From Bacillota bacterium (GTDB taxonomy: Bacteria; Bacillota; Bacilli; Lactobacillales; Aerococcaceae): DNA of 20,016 bases. The notes beneath the pieces are model-generated. The model saw only the letters and a program-made list of their open reading frames with translations. It did no database searches and was not told the DNA's origin. This document shows positions 13,205 through 20,016 of the stretch, piece after piece (the first letter of the stretch is position 1; each line of letters opens with the position of its first letter). The DNA is taken from assembly GCA_023442905.1 (NCBI GenBank), contig JAEZWY010000188.1, positions 1 through 20,016 of the forward strand, in the 5' to 3' direction. Both the position numbers and the translations under genes were made by a program.

Positions 13205-15124
13205 TTATTTTTTCAATACTTGATACATGCCATTTGTCACAAATTGTAACCAAACTTGACCGCCATCAGGATTAAAGTGTACCCCATCCTGACTTAGCCA
13301 AGTAGGTGCTTCAGCATGGTTGGTATAGTAATCATGCCAATCTAGTAAGTAGACTGAATCACTATCATCACTAGCTGCCTGAGCCAAAGTTTTATTTACA
13401 TCATTTGCCCAAGGGCGATCAACATGCGTATTTACAAGGAAAATCGTTTTCTCTCGACCAATCTCATCTAAGAAATCACTTAGTTGTGCTGATGTAAAGC
13501 CACCATTCGCACCTAGGTCAACTAAGACGACATCTTCAAGCATACCTTGCGCGTCTAAGCTAGCTGGATAGCCAACTAAAGTATATAACTGACGGCCAAC
13601 CGCAGCGTCAACAATTGCATTAGGATACAAGGTGTACAAACCTTCTGATTCGCCGACCATTAAGGAGTCGCCGATGAAAGTTACAGATAACTGATAAGCA
13701 AACCGAGCCTGCTCATCAGGAATACCTTGGTAAAAGCCTAATGATGCCTCACTCAAGTTCTTTTTATAAGTTGAAAGACTCGCGTCTGCTTGTTTTTCTT
13801 GCTCAGCCCTTTGTTTATTCAGTTCTTCAATCTTCTTGGTCTGCTCAGCAGCTTGCTGCTCTTCTACAGTCACATTGTCTGCTGGCTTAGAAATTGCAAC
13901 AGCACTAGCGCCACCAAGGAATACGAAGGTAAAAACTATGAATAAAATGCGGGTCAACCAGGGAGCCGGTTGTCTAAATAATTGGCCAATCTTCGTGAAA
14001 AGACGGACAGGTTGATTATTTCGAACTTCATTAAAAATCGGCACCGGCCATCTTTTTTCCTCTAGTAAGGCATACGATAAACAAGACAGGATAATAATCA
14101 AAATGACTTGTGGCCAAATACTATTGGTAAACCAATTTTGACTGGTTGGTACCATATGGAATAGCACATTGATTGGGTAATACCATAAATACATGTGGAA
14201 TGTACGTTGGCCTAACCACCGCAAGGGTTTAAATTTCAATAGAAAACCAACCCAAGAGCCTTTATAAGTCAACAAGGCAATCGTTATGGCAGCTAATAGA
14301 TTAAAGCCAAACATTCCGCCATAATAGGTGAATGTCGCTGCATCAAGCATGTGGAGCATCCCATAAGTGAGAATAGCCAATAAGCCTAACAAGACCACAT
14401 CAACAATAAAGTGGTGAAAGCGGCCAACTCTGTCCTTCAACCAAATAGCTAGTTGGTCCATATCCAACAACTGAGCGGCTGCCCCACCAAGAGCGATAGA
14501 AAAGAATCTAGTATCCGTACCGTAATAAACTCGTGACGGGTCTTCACCAGGTGTAAAGATAATCGCCATCAGCATACCTGACAAAAGCGCGGCACCAAGC
14601 ATGACCAAACCTGATTGCCATTTAGTTTTAGTAAAACGTCGACTAGCATTAAAGAATAAAGGCCATATCACCATAAATTGCATATAAACGGCAATATACC
14701 AGTAATGTGTTGTTAGTGATGGATGCAGCATATTCGCAAAATAGGATGAACCAGATAGTATTTGCTGCCAATTATTGACGAATAACAAGGATGTCATTAG
14801 ATTGATGCCAATATTGACCAATAGCTGTTGCCTAAATAATAGTAAATAAGTCAGCCCCACCATCGTAATAATGACCATAGGCCACCAGATCTTACGTATA
14901 CGTCCCCAGGTTTTCTTAAAATAAGATTCCTGAATATCCGCTTCAATATCCGCTTCATATTTACTTTCCATTTGACTAGTCACTAGATATCCCGAAAGTA
15001 CGAGAAAAAGATCTACCCCTAAAAAACCACCTGAAACACGATGCGTTAAATAGTGGTATAAAATGATACCTAGCATGGCTAAGAATCTTATTGTATCAAA
15101 CTGTGTAAAGTAGTTTTTCTTCAT
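13205..15124 (-). CDS. OatA-like peptidoglycan/cell-surface O-acetyltransferase
   Basis: A membrane acyltransferase with an exported SGNH domain, 639 residues from the chosen start. An acyltransferase-3 domain with about ten membrane helices covers roughly residues 5-365, with FDTIRFLAMLGIILYHY and GVDLFLVLSGYL near the N-terminus. A further helix (about 390-411) leads into a charged, coiled-coil-like linker (EEQQAAEQTKKIEELNKQRA) and the extracellular SGNH domain: Ser487 in FIGDSLMVG, Asn540 in LGANGG, Asp613 and His616 in DGVHFNPDG. This architecture is that of OatA, which O-acetylates muramic acid and gives lysozyme resistance, though other surface glycans are possible. I chose the ATG at 15124 with GGAGAGG upstream; a GTG at 15151 would add nine residues. 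It is a single-gene unit between promoter 15197-15225 and its terminator. Confidence 0.88.
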   Translation of the reverse strand: MKKNYFTQFDTIRFLAMLGIILYHYLTHRVSGGFLGVDLFLVLSGYLVTSQMESKYEADIEADIQESYFKKTWGRIRKIWWPMVIITMVGLTYLLLFRQQLLVNIGINLMTSLLFVNNWQQILSGSSYFANMLHPSLTTHYWYIAVYMQFMVIWPLFFNASRRFTKTKWQSGLVMLGAALLSGMLMAIIFTPGEDPSRVYYGTDTRFFSIALGGAAAQLLDMDQLAIWLKDRVGRFHHFIVDVVLLGLLAILTYGMLHMLDAATFTYYGGMFGFNLLAAITIALLTYKGSWVGFLLKFKPLRWLGQRTFHMYLWYYPINVLFHMVPTSQNWFTNSIWPQVILIIILSCLSYALLEEKRWPVPIFNEVRNNQPVRLFTKIGQLFRQPAPWLTRILFIVFTFVFLGGASAVAISKPADNVTVEEQQAAEQTKKIEELNKQRAEQEKQADASLSTYKKNLSEASLGFYQGIPDEQARFAYQLSVTFIGDSLMVGESEGLYTLYPNAIVDAAVGRQLYTLVGYPASLDAQGMLEDVVLVDLGANGGFTSAQLSDFLDEIGREKTIFLVNTHVDRPWANDVNKTLAQAASDDSDSVYLLDWHDYYTNHAEAPTWLSQDGVHFNPDGGQVWLQFVTNGMYQVLKK

Positions 15125-15196
15125 TATCCTCGCCTCTCCATTGATCAACACGAAATTGTCAAAGCTAGAGACAATTCACGCAATTATAATACATAC

Positions 15197-15225
15197 ATTA
15201 TATCGATAGTCTTGGAAAATGAGAA
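15197..15225 (-). promoter_or_regulatory. Promoter of the oatA-like gene
   Basis: On the minus strand TTCTCA (15220-15225) and a perfect TATAAT (15197-15202) with a 17-base spacer, about 70 bases ahead of the start codon. Confidence 0.65.
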
Positions 15226-15279
15226 CATCAATTTTAAGTTTTCTAAAAGAGTTCCCGACAATTCACTATCCACTGTATC

Positions 15280-15314
15280 AAAAAAAGTGGTTGAGCCCTA
15301 GCCTCAACCACTTT
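15280..15314 (-). terminator. Main terminator of the rplQ operon
   Basis: Perfect 12-bp minus-strand stem AAAGTGGTTGAG/CTCAACCACTTT with a 7-base loop, with the T run extending the stem's final TTT. It lies 230 bases after the rplQ stop and just before the promoter of the oatA-like gene. Confidence 0.92.
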
Positions 15315-15321
15315 AGAAAAT

Positions 15322-15373
15322 AAAAAAGCATATATGCTACCAAACACCTGTTGGTTAAAACAACACATATGCC
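15322..15373 (-). terminator. Imperfect hairpin with T6 tract, candidate first terminator
   Basis: On the minus strand GCATAT (near 15372) can pair with ATATGC (near 15328), enclosing a TGTTG/CAACA stem, and is followed by TTTTTT. The large asymmetric internal loop makes it weaker than the hairpin behind it. It could be a first, leaky terminator or part of a structured 3' untranslated region. Confidence 0.4.
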
Positions 15374-15376
15374 GAA

Positions 15377-15541
15377 CCAATTATTCACTTAAATGAATTG
15401 GCCTTGATTTATTCAAAAGACTAATGGATATATTCCACTCCTAGCGAACTCATTCGCGCTAGGAGTAGATAGAGCTAGACTCGGCCATACTATGTACAAC
15501 CAACATCATGACACTCCGTTTTATACATCACTAAAAGTTTT
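15377..15541 (-). ncRNA. Structured rplQ 3' region, candidate L17 downstream element
   Basis: The stretch directly behind the rplQ stop has no gene but several hairpins on the minus strand. A perfect 10-bp stem ACTCCTAGCG/CGCTAGGAGT lies at 15437-15466, an AATTCA/TGAATAATT stem at about 15377-15401, and ATGTA/TACAT pairing is possible between about 15525 and 15495. A conserved RNA, the L17 downstream element, is known immediately behind rplQ in lactic acid bacteria and Listeria. Position and structure fit, but I could not check the consensus. The only small reading frame (16 codons) looks accidental. Confidence 0.4.
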
Positions 15542-15543
15542 TA

Positions 15544-15924
15544 TTAAACTAATTCAAGAATAACCATTGGTGCAGCATCGCCACGACGAGGTTCAGTTTT
15601 TAAGATACGAGTGTATCCACCTTGACGTTCAGCGTAACGAGGACCAAGATCGTTGAATAATTTTTGTAAAGCAGACTCGATAACGATGTCTTCACCTTCA
15701 GCGCGAACATCGGCGATTTCGTTACGAACGAATTGGTTCGCTTGACGACGAGCAGCTAAATCTCCACGTTTACCTAAAGTAATCATTTTTTCAGCTGTAC
15801 GACGGATCTCTTTCGCACGAGTTTCTGTTGTAGTAATACGTTCATTGATAATTAAATCAGTAGTTAAGTCACGTAACATAGCTTTACGTTGAGAGCTAGT
15901 ACGACCTAATTTACGGTAACCCAT
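15544..15924 (-). CDS. rplQ: 50S ribosomal protein L17
   Basis: Large-subunit ribosomal protein bL17, at the end of the peptide exit tunnel region. The 126-residue product begins MGYRKLGRTSSQRKAMLRDL, contains RITTTETRAKEIRRTAEKMI (about 33-52) and ends GDAAPMVILELV, all typical. AAAGGAGG precedes the ATG. It lies 25 bases behind rpoA and is the last gene of the spc/alpha operon. The following 230 bases are hairpin-rich and end in a strong terminator. Confidence 0.98.
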   Translation of the reverse strand: MGYRKLGRTSSQRKAMLRDLTTDLIINERITTTETRAKEIRRTAEKMITLGKRGDLAARRQANQFVRNEIADVRAEGEDIVIESALQKLFNDLGPRYAERQGGYTRILKTEPRRGDAAPMVILELV

Positions 15925-15949
15925 TGTCAGTATCCTCCTTTATGATTTA

Positions 15950-16894
15950 TTAATCTTCTTGACGTAAAGATAAGTCAAGAGCAGCTAGCTTGTTTTTAAC
16001 TTCTTCAAGAGACTTACGACCTAAGTTACGTACTTTCATCATTTCTGGTTCAGATTTGTTAGTCAATTCTTCAACAGTATTGATGCCTGCACGTTTTAGA
16101 CAGTTGTATGAACGAACTGATAAGTCTAGTTCTTCAATAGTCATTTCAAGCATTTTTTCTTTTTGTGTTTCTTCTTTTTCAACCATAACTTCAACTTGAC
16201 GAGCTTCGTCTGTTAAGTTAACGAATACTTCCAAGTGTTCTGTCATGATTTTTGCCGCTAAGCTTAATGCTTCTTCGGGTGAAATTGTACCATCAGTCCA
16301 AATATCCATAGTTAATTTATCGTATTCGTTGATTTCTCCGATACGAGTATTTTCAACTTGATAGTTTACTTTGGAAATTGGTGTGTAGATAGAATCCACT
16401 GGGATTTCGCCAATTGGCATTGAATCCACTTTATTGTTTTCTGAGCGTACAAAACCACGACCGTTTTTAACATTCATAATCATGTGGAAACGAGCGCCTT
16501 CTGCAAGCGTACAGATATGTAAGTCTGGATTCATAACATCGAAATCAGCATCGGCAATAATATCAGCAGCTGTTACGTCAGCTGGACCTGTGATGTCAAT
16601 TTCTACTTGTTTTTCTTCTACGTCATACAATTTCAATGATAATTGTTTTACGTTCAACACGATCTCAGTAACGTCTTCGCGTACACCTGGGACTGTTGAG
16701 TATTCATGCAAAACATCGTCAATTTGGATTGATGTAACTGCTGTACCTGGTAATGAGGACAACAAGATACGACGTAATGAATTACCTAGGGTTGTTCCAT
16801 AGCCGCGTTCTAATGGTTCTACAACGAATTTACCAAATTTACTATCGTCGTTAATTTCAATTGTCTCAATATTTGGCTTTTCAATTTCGATCAT
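15950..16894 (-). CDS. rpoA: RNA polymerase alpha subunit
   Basis: Alpha subunit that nucleates RNA polymerase assembly. The 314-residue product has the N-terminal dimerisation domain (about 1-230), with EPLERGYGTTLGNSLRRILL and SSLPGTAVTSIQIDDVLHEY. A flexible acidic linker follows (EKEETQKEK, about 235-245). The C-terminal domain (about 250-314) binds promoter UP elements and activators: ELDLSVRSYNCLKRAGINTV and KVRNLGRKSLEEVKNKL. AAAGGGG precedes the ATG. It sits between rpsK and rplQ as in nearly all Firmicutes. Confidence 0.98.
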   Translation of the reverse strand: MIEIEKPNIETIEINDDSKFGKFVVEPLERGYGTTLGNSLRRILLSSLPGTAVTSIQIDDVLHEYSTVPGVREDVTEIVLNVKQLSLKLYDVEEKQVEIDITGPADVTAADIIADADFDVMNPDLHICTLAEGARFHMIMNVKNGRGFVRSENNKVDSMPIGEIPVDSIYTPISKVNYQVENTRIGEINEYDKLTMDIWTDGTISPEEALSLAAKIMTEHLEVFVNLTDEARQVEVMVEKEETQKEKMLEMTIEELDLSVRSYNCLKRAGINTVEELTNKSEPEMMKVRNLGRKSLEEVKNKLAALDLSLRQED

Positions 16895-16960
16895 ATCGAC
16901 AAATTACCCCTTTCAAAACGTGAGAAAATGTATCATCGCATATCCAAGTTCATCAATCGA

Positions 16961-17350
16961 TTAAACACGACGACGTTTTGGAGGACGGCAACCATTATGA
17001 GGAATAGGTGTTACATCGCGAATAGCAGTAACTTCTAAACCTGCTGCTTGTAAAGCACGAATAGCTGATTCACGACCTGAACCAGGACCTTTCACTGAAA
17101 CTTCAACAGATTTCATACCGTGATCCATAGCAGCTTTTGTAGCTGTTTCTGAAGCCATTTGTGCAGCATAAGGAGTAGATTTACGAGAACCTTTAAATCC
17201 TAAAGCACCTGCAGATGACCAAGAAATTGCATTACCATGCTCATCAGTAATCATAACGATAGTATTGTTAAATGTAGAATGGATGTGAGCCACACCTGTT
17301 TCGACATTTTTCTTCACACGACGTTTGCGTGAAACTGGACGTTTAGCCAT
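16961..17350 (-). CDS. rpsK: 30S ribosomal protein S11
   Basis: Small-subunit platform protein uS11, next to the E-site codon. The 129-residue product shows GVAHIHSTFNNTIVMITDEH (about 19-38), GFKGSRKSTPYAAQMA, VKGPGSGRESAIRAL and the conserved C-terminus TPIPHNGCRPPKRRRV. AAAAGGAGG precedes the ATG. It lies 23 bases behind rpsM. Confidence 0.98.
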   Translation of the reverse strand: MAKRPVSRKRRVKKNVETGVAHIHSTFNNTIVMITDEHGNAISWSSAGALGFKGSRKSTPYAAQMASETATKAAMDHGMKSVEVSVKGPGSGRESAIRALQAAGLEVTAIRDVTPIPHNGCRPPKRRRV

Positions 17351-17373
17351 AGTGTAATTAACCTCCTTTTAGA

Positions 17374-17739
17374 TTATTTTTTCTTACCTTGAATTGCGAC
17401 AGCTTTACCTTTACGCGTACGTGCGTTGTTCTTAGTGTTTTGACCACGAACTGGTAAACCACGACGGTGACGGATACCACGGTATGAACCGATTTCTTGT
17501 AGACGTTTGATGTCTAAAGCACGTTCACGACGTAAGTCACCTTCAACTTTAATTGTATCTACTGCTGCACGTAAACGATCTAACTCATCGTTAGTTAAGT
17601 CACGTACACGAGTATCTTCTGAAATTTCAGCTTGCGCTAAGATTTTTTGAGAAGTCGTTTTACCGATACCATAGATGTATGTTAAGGCAATAACGATACG
17701 TTTCTCACGTGGAATATCTACTCCTGCTATACGAGCCAT
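17374..17739 (-). CDS. rpsM: 30S ribosomal protein S13
   Basis: Small-subunit head protein uS13, which bridges to the 50S subunit and touches P-site tRNA. The 121-residue product starts MARIAGVDIPREKRIVIALT, contains YIYGIGKTTSQKIL (helix-hairpin-helix), RLQEIGSYRGIRHRRGLPVR (about 80-99) and ends in the basic tail RKGKAVAIQGKKK. AAAAAGGAGG precedes the ATG. It lies 31 bases behind rpmJ. Confidence 0.98.
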   Translation of the reverse strand: MARIAGVDIPREKRIVIALTYIYGIGKTTSQKILAQAEISEDTRVRDLTNDELDRLRAAVDTIKVEGDLRRERALDIKRLQEIGSYRGIRHRRGLPVRGQNTKNNARTRKGKAVAIQGKKK

Positions 17740-17770
17740 ATACGAAAACCCTCCTTTTTAATATCTTTAA

Positions 17771-17884
17771 TTAGCCTTGGCGTTGTTTATGTTTTGGATT
17801 AGAACAAATAACCATAACTTTACCGTTACGGCGAATAACTTTACAATGTTCGCACATTGGTTTAACAGATGCTCTTACTTTCAC
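17771..17884 (-). CDS. rpmJ: 50S ribosomal protein L36
   Basis: A 37-codon gene for ribosomal protein bL36. The product starts MKVRASVKPMCEHCKVIRR and ends MVICSNPKHKQRQG. The zinc ribbon is intact: Cys11, Cys14, Cys27 and His32, so this is the zinc-binding C+ form. The start codon is GTG, with GGAGG seven bases upstream (about 17891-17896). It fits between infA and rpsM, 31 bases from each, the standard order. Confidence 0.97.
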   Translation of the reverse strand: MKVRASVKPMCEHCKVIRRNGKVMVICSNPKHKQRQG

Positions 17885-17915
17885 AGTTATACCTCCTCGA
17901 TTATATATCTCTACA

Positions 17916-18134
17916 TTACTTGAATCGGTAGGTGATACGACCTTTCGTCAAGTCATATGGAGACATCTCAACTTTTACACGGTCACCTGGTAAAATACGG
18001 ATGTAGTTTACACGCATTTTTCCTGAAATATGCGCTAAAACTTCATAGCCATTTTCCAATTGGACCTTAAACATAGCATTAGGTAATGTTTCAGTCACAG
18101 TACCTTCAATTTCGATCATATCTTCTTTTGACAA
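17916..18134 (-). CDS. infA: Translation initiation factor IF-1
   Basis: Small OB-fold factor that occupies the ribosomal A site during initiation. The 72-residue product shows EDMIEIEGTVTETLPNAMFK, GYEVLAHISGKMRVNYIRIL and GDRVKVEMSPYDLTKGRITY, the full family pattern. The start codon is TTG: AGGAGG lies seven bases ahead of it, whereas the first ATG (codon 6) is too far from any Shine-Dalgarno sequence and would remove conserved residues. A probable promoter lies in the 119-base gap after adk, so infA and the genes behind it may be transcribed partly on their own. Confidence 0.97.
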   Translation of the reverse strand: MSKEDMIEIEGTVTETLPNAMFKVQLENGYEVLAHISGKMRVNYIRILPGDRVKVEMSPYDLTKGRITYRFK

Positions 18135-18166
18135 AGTCTTTCCTCCTAATGGTGGTTGTTTCGTTT

Positions 18167-18239
18167 AATCACTAATAGATTATAGGATAGAAATACGAAA
18201 TGTTCAGTCAACCCGAATATCTTACCATAATTAGTGATT
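18167..18239. repeat. Inverted repeat bracketing the infA promoter
   Basis: AATCACTAAT (18167-18176) and ATTAGTGATT (18230-18239) form a perfect 10-bp inverted repeat 53 bases apart, with the candidate infA promoter between them. The arms could be paired operators or, in an adk readthrough transcript, close a long RNA stem. There is no T tract, so it is not a terminator. Confidence 0.6.
18179..18211 (-). promoter_or_regulatory. Internal promoter for infA and downstream genes
   Basis: On the minus strand a perfect TATAAT (18179-18184) has TGAACA (18201-18206) 16 bases upstream and TTGACT (18206-18211) 21 bases upstream. It lies in the only sizeable gap of the ribosomal operon, about 45 bases before infA. 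Confidence 0.6.
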
Positions 18240-18253
18240 TAAAGCAACAAATA

Positions 18254-18901
18254 TTATTTATCTAAAATCTTTTGGATCTCAGCGTAAACATTGTCAATAC
18301 CGATATCACCAGGAATGCGATAAAGCTTACCTTGACCTTCATAGAAATCCAAGATTGGTTGTTGTTGTTCTTGATTAACTCTTAATCTGTTTTCAACAAC
18401 TTCAGGTTTATCGTCTTCACGTTGGTAGAAATCATGGCTTCCGCAAACATCGCATACGCCGTCTACTTTTGGCTTGTTAAAAACTTTGTGGTATGTTGCG
18501 CCACAGTTTCTACAAATGATTCGGCCTGATAAACGTTCTTTTAACGTTTCAGTTGGCACATCTAAGTAGATAACTGCATCAATGTCGCGATTTAAGCGAG
18601 TCATGATATCGCCAAGTTCTTTAGCTTGAGCTTCAGTTCTTGGAAAACCGTCTAGCATAAAGCCAGCTTGTGTATCTTCTTTTTGAAGTCTTTCTTCAAC
18701 AATACCATTTGTTACTTCATCAGGAACTAATGAGCCATCATCCATGAATGATTTAGCTTTTTTTCCTAATTCAGTGCCTTCAGCAATGGCTGATCTAAAC
18801 ATATCTCCAGTAGAAATATGTGGAAATTTGTAATCTTCAACAATTTTAGCTGCTTGAGTACCTTTTCCGGCACCAGGCAAACCCATTAAAATAATATTCA
18901 T
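18254..18901 (-). CDS. adk: Adenylate kinase
   Basis: Interconverts ATP and AMP with two ADP. The product is 215 residues from the ATG at 18901; an upstream in-frame TTG (18916) would read through the GGGGAGG Shine-Dalgarno sequence and is rejected. The P-loop is GLPGAGKGT (about 7-15). The AMP-binding region is HISTGDMFR, and FMLDGFPRT and RLSGRIICRNCG follow. The LID carries four cysteines (Cys130, Cys133, Cys150, Cys153), the zinc-binding form of Gram-positive bacteria. It lies 27 bases behind secY. In Bacillus map lies between adk and infA; here it is absent, as in other Lactobacillales. Confidence 0.97.
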   Translation of the reverse strand: MNIILMGLPGAGKGTQAAKIVEDYKFPHISTGDMFRSAIAEGTELGKKAKSFMDDGSLVPDEVTNGIVEERLQKEDTQAGFMLDGFPRTEAQAKELGDIMTRLNRDIDAVIYLDVPTETLKERLSGRIICRNCGATYHKVFNKPKVDGVCDVCGSHDFYQREDDKPEVVENRLRVNQEQQQPILDFYEGQGKLYRIPGDIGIDNVYAEIQKILDK

Positions 18902-18928
18902 TATTATCCTCCCCAAGCAAGTTACGCA

Positions 18929-20016
18929 TTAGTCTTTTTTGTCATGTATAAAGCCAACATATTGACGTTTAATTGTACGCCCTTCAATTTGTTTTGCAGT
19001 GTCTAGTGCAACACCAACAACGATTAGTAAGCTTGTACCACCTAAAGCAATTGATTGTGGCATATCAAAGAAGTATGCCCCGAGTAAAGGTAGAACTGCT
19101 ACACCCATCAAGAATATTGAGCCAACAGCGCTTAAACGATTTAACATTTTTTGTAAATATTCTTTAGTTGCTAAACCTGGACGGATACTTGGAATATAAC
19201 CCCCAGCTTTTTGCAAGTTTTCAGCAGCACGTTCAGGATTAATCTGAATGTGTGCATAGAAGAATGTAAACAAAATAATGACAATTGCATAAATAGCGAT
19301 ACCCGCTGGTTCTTCTAAATTAAAGATTGTTGACAATATCTTATACCAAGAAACATCACTATAGTCAGCTGCAAATAATCCGAGTACTGTTTGTGGCACC
19401 ATGATTAATGATGACGCAAAAATTACTGGAATAACACCTGCTGAGTTAATTTTTAATGGTAAATGAGACTTTTGCGATGCCGAATTCGCACGTTTAGAAT
19501 AACGTACAGGAATTTGACGCTCCGCTTGACTCATGAAAATAACAAACATAATCAATAGGATAAATACAAGCGCGAAAATGCCTGCATAAATCATTTGTTG
19601 ATTTAATTCACTGCTTGTAGCACCTACAATGCTATTTTGATAGTATGAGATTAATTCTGAAGGGATTTGCGCCAGAATACCAGCGAAGATAATGATTGAT
19701 GTACCATTACCAATTCCATATTCAGTGATTTGCTCACCTATCCAAACAACAAACATAGATCCTGCAGTCATGAATAAAGCAATTAACAAGTAAGTTACAA
19801 AGCCTGGATTATCAATTAATCCTAAAGCTGATAATGAATTAAATCCAATTGAAATAGCCAAAGCTTGGAAAAAGCCGATTGCTACTGCAAAGTATCTAGT
19901 CCATTTATTTAACTTACGTCGACCAACTTCACCCTGTTTAGACCACTCTGTAAATGAAGGTATAATCTCCATCTGCAATAGTTGAATAATAATTGATGCG
20001 GTTATATACGGTGAAA
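18929..20016 (-). CDS. secY: Protein translocase subunit SecY (5' end outside window)
   Basis: Channel-forming subunit of the Sec translocon, with many membrane helices. The reading frame stays open to the right edge (upstream residues read SPYITASIIIQLLQMEIIP), so about 70 N-terminal residues lie outside the window. Visible conserved parts are GEQITEYGIGNGTSIIIFAG (cytoplasmic loop after helix 4), RQIPVRYSKR, the helix-7 region KINSAGVIPVIFASSLIMVP, AENLQKAGGYIPSIRPGLAT and the C-terminal GRTIKRQYVGFI. The stop is 27 bases ahead of adk. This is the standard end of the spc operon. Confidence 0.97.
   Translation of the reverse strand, partial: SPYITASIIIQLLQMEIIPSFTEWSKQGEVGRRKLNKWTRYFAVAIGFFQALAISIGFNSLSALGLIDNPGFVTYLLIALFMTAGSMFVVWIGEQITEYGIGNGTSIIIFAGILAQIPSELISYYQNSIVGATSSELNQQMIYAGIFALVFILLIMFVIFMSQAERQIPVRYSKRANSASQKSHLPLKINSAGVIPVIFASSLIMVPQTVLGLFAADYSDVSWYKILSTIFNLEEPAGIAIYAIVIILFTFFYAHIQINPERAAENLQKAGGYIPSIRPGLATKEYLQKMLNRLSAVGSIFLMGVAVLPLLGAYFFDMPQSIALGGTSLLIVVGVALDTAKQIEGRTIKRQYVGFIHDKKD

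Noticed and set aside
2045..15151. The insertions into the ribosomal run as a genomic island or prophage
   Set aside because: No integrase, transposase, terminal repeats, att-like duplications or tRNA gene are visible, and the genes are ordinary metabolic ones with similar base composition.
15432..15513. A 16-codon minus-strand frame behind rplQ
   Set aside because: Very short, without a good Shine-Dalgarno sequence, and it runs into the 5' arm of the 10-bp hairpin; more likely structured RNA.
15280..15541. A T-box leader for the oatA-like gene
   Set aside because: The multi-hairpin layout suggested it, but the conserved T-box sequence around AGGGTGGNACCGCG is absent and the oatA-like promoter lies downstream of the hairpins.

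Overview
The window is a chromosomal segment of a low-GC Gram-positive bacterium, most likely of the order Lactobacillales (lactic acid bacteria; an Aerococcaceae or Carnobacteriaceae relative fits best, but the genus cannot be fixed by eye). The reasons are the AT-rich sequence, strong GGAGG ribosome binding sites, a zinc-binding LID domain in adenylate kinase, the gene order secY-adk-infA-rpmJ-rpsM-rpsK-rpoA-rplQ without map between adk and infA, a group II ECF transporter module next to truA, an OatA-type acyltransferase and a streptococcal-type MET-box. No tRNA, rRNA, CRISPR array, insertion sequence or prophage gene was seen.

Layout, mostly in minus-strand reading order from the right edge. 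(1) 20016 to 15544 is the end of the spc/alpha ribosomal operon: secY (cut by the window edge), adk, infA, rpmJ, rpsM, rpsK, rpoA, rplQ, followed by a hairpin-rich 3' region and a strong terminator. (2) 15124 to 12658 holds an OatA-like membrane acyltransferase and an OsmC/Ohr-type thiol peroxidase, each with its own signals. (3) 12552 to 7965 is an FMN riboswitch and its terminator, then ecfA1, ecfA2, ecfT, truA and, after a hairpin-containing gap, aroD. (4) 7732 to 2045 is a metabolic block of mixed orientation: fabV (-), class I fructose-bisphosphate aldolase (+), oligoendopeptidase F (-) with a small membrane protein behind it, and a core-MetE methyltransferase (+). (5) 1916 to 1005 is a LysR regulator divergent from the methyltransferase. 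(6) 852 to 2 is the rplM-rpsI operon with its own promoter.

In many Firmicutes rplQ, ecfA1, ecfA2, ecfT, truA, rplM and rpsI form one uninterrupted run. Here that run is opened in two places: about 3.2 kb between rplQ and ecfA1 and about 8 kb between truA and rplM. The separated pieces carry their own control signals.

The most interesting feature is the FMN riboswitch directly in front of the ECF energising module (two ATPases plus EcfT). This module normally serves many vitamin-binding S components, while the FMN riboswitch usually controls the riboflavin S component RibU or riboflavin synthesis. The 3' strand of riboswitch stem P1 is complementary to the 5' arm of the terminator, so a simple FMN-off attenuation mechanism can be read directly. 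The second is a compact methionine control unit: a LysR gene and a core-MetE gene diverge from face-to-face overlapping promoters, with a perfect 17-base palindrome matching the streptococcal MET-box about 66 bases upstream of the predicted methyltransferase transcription start.
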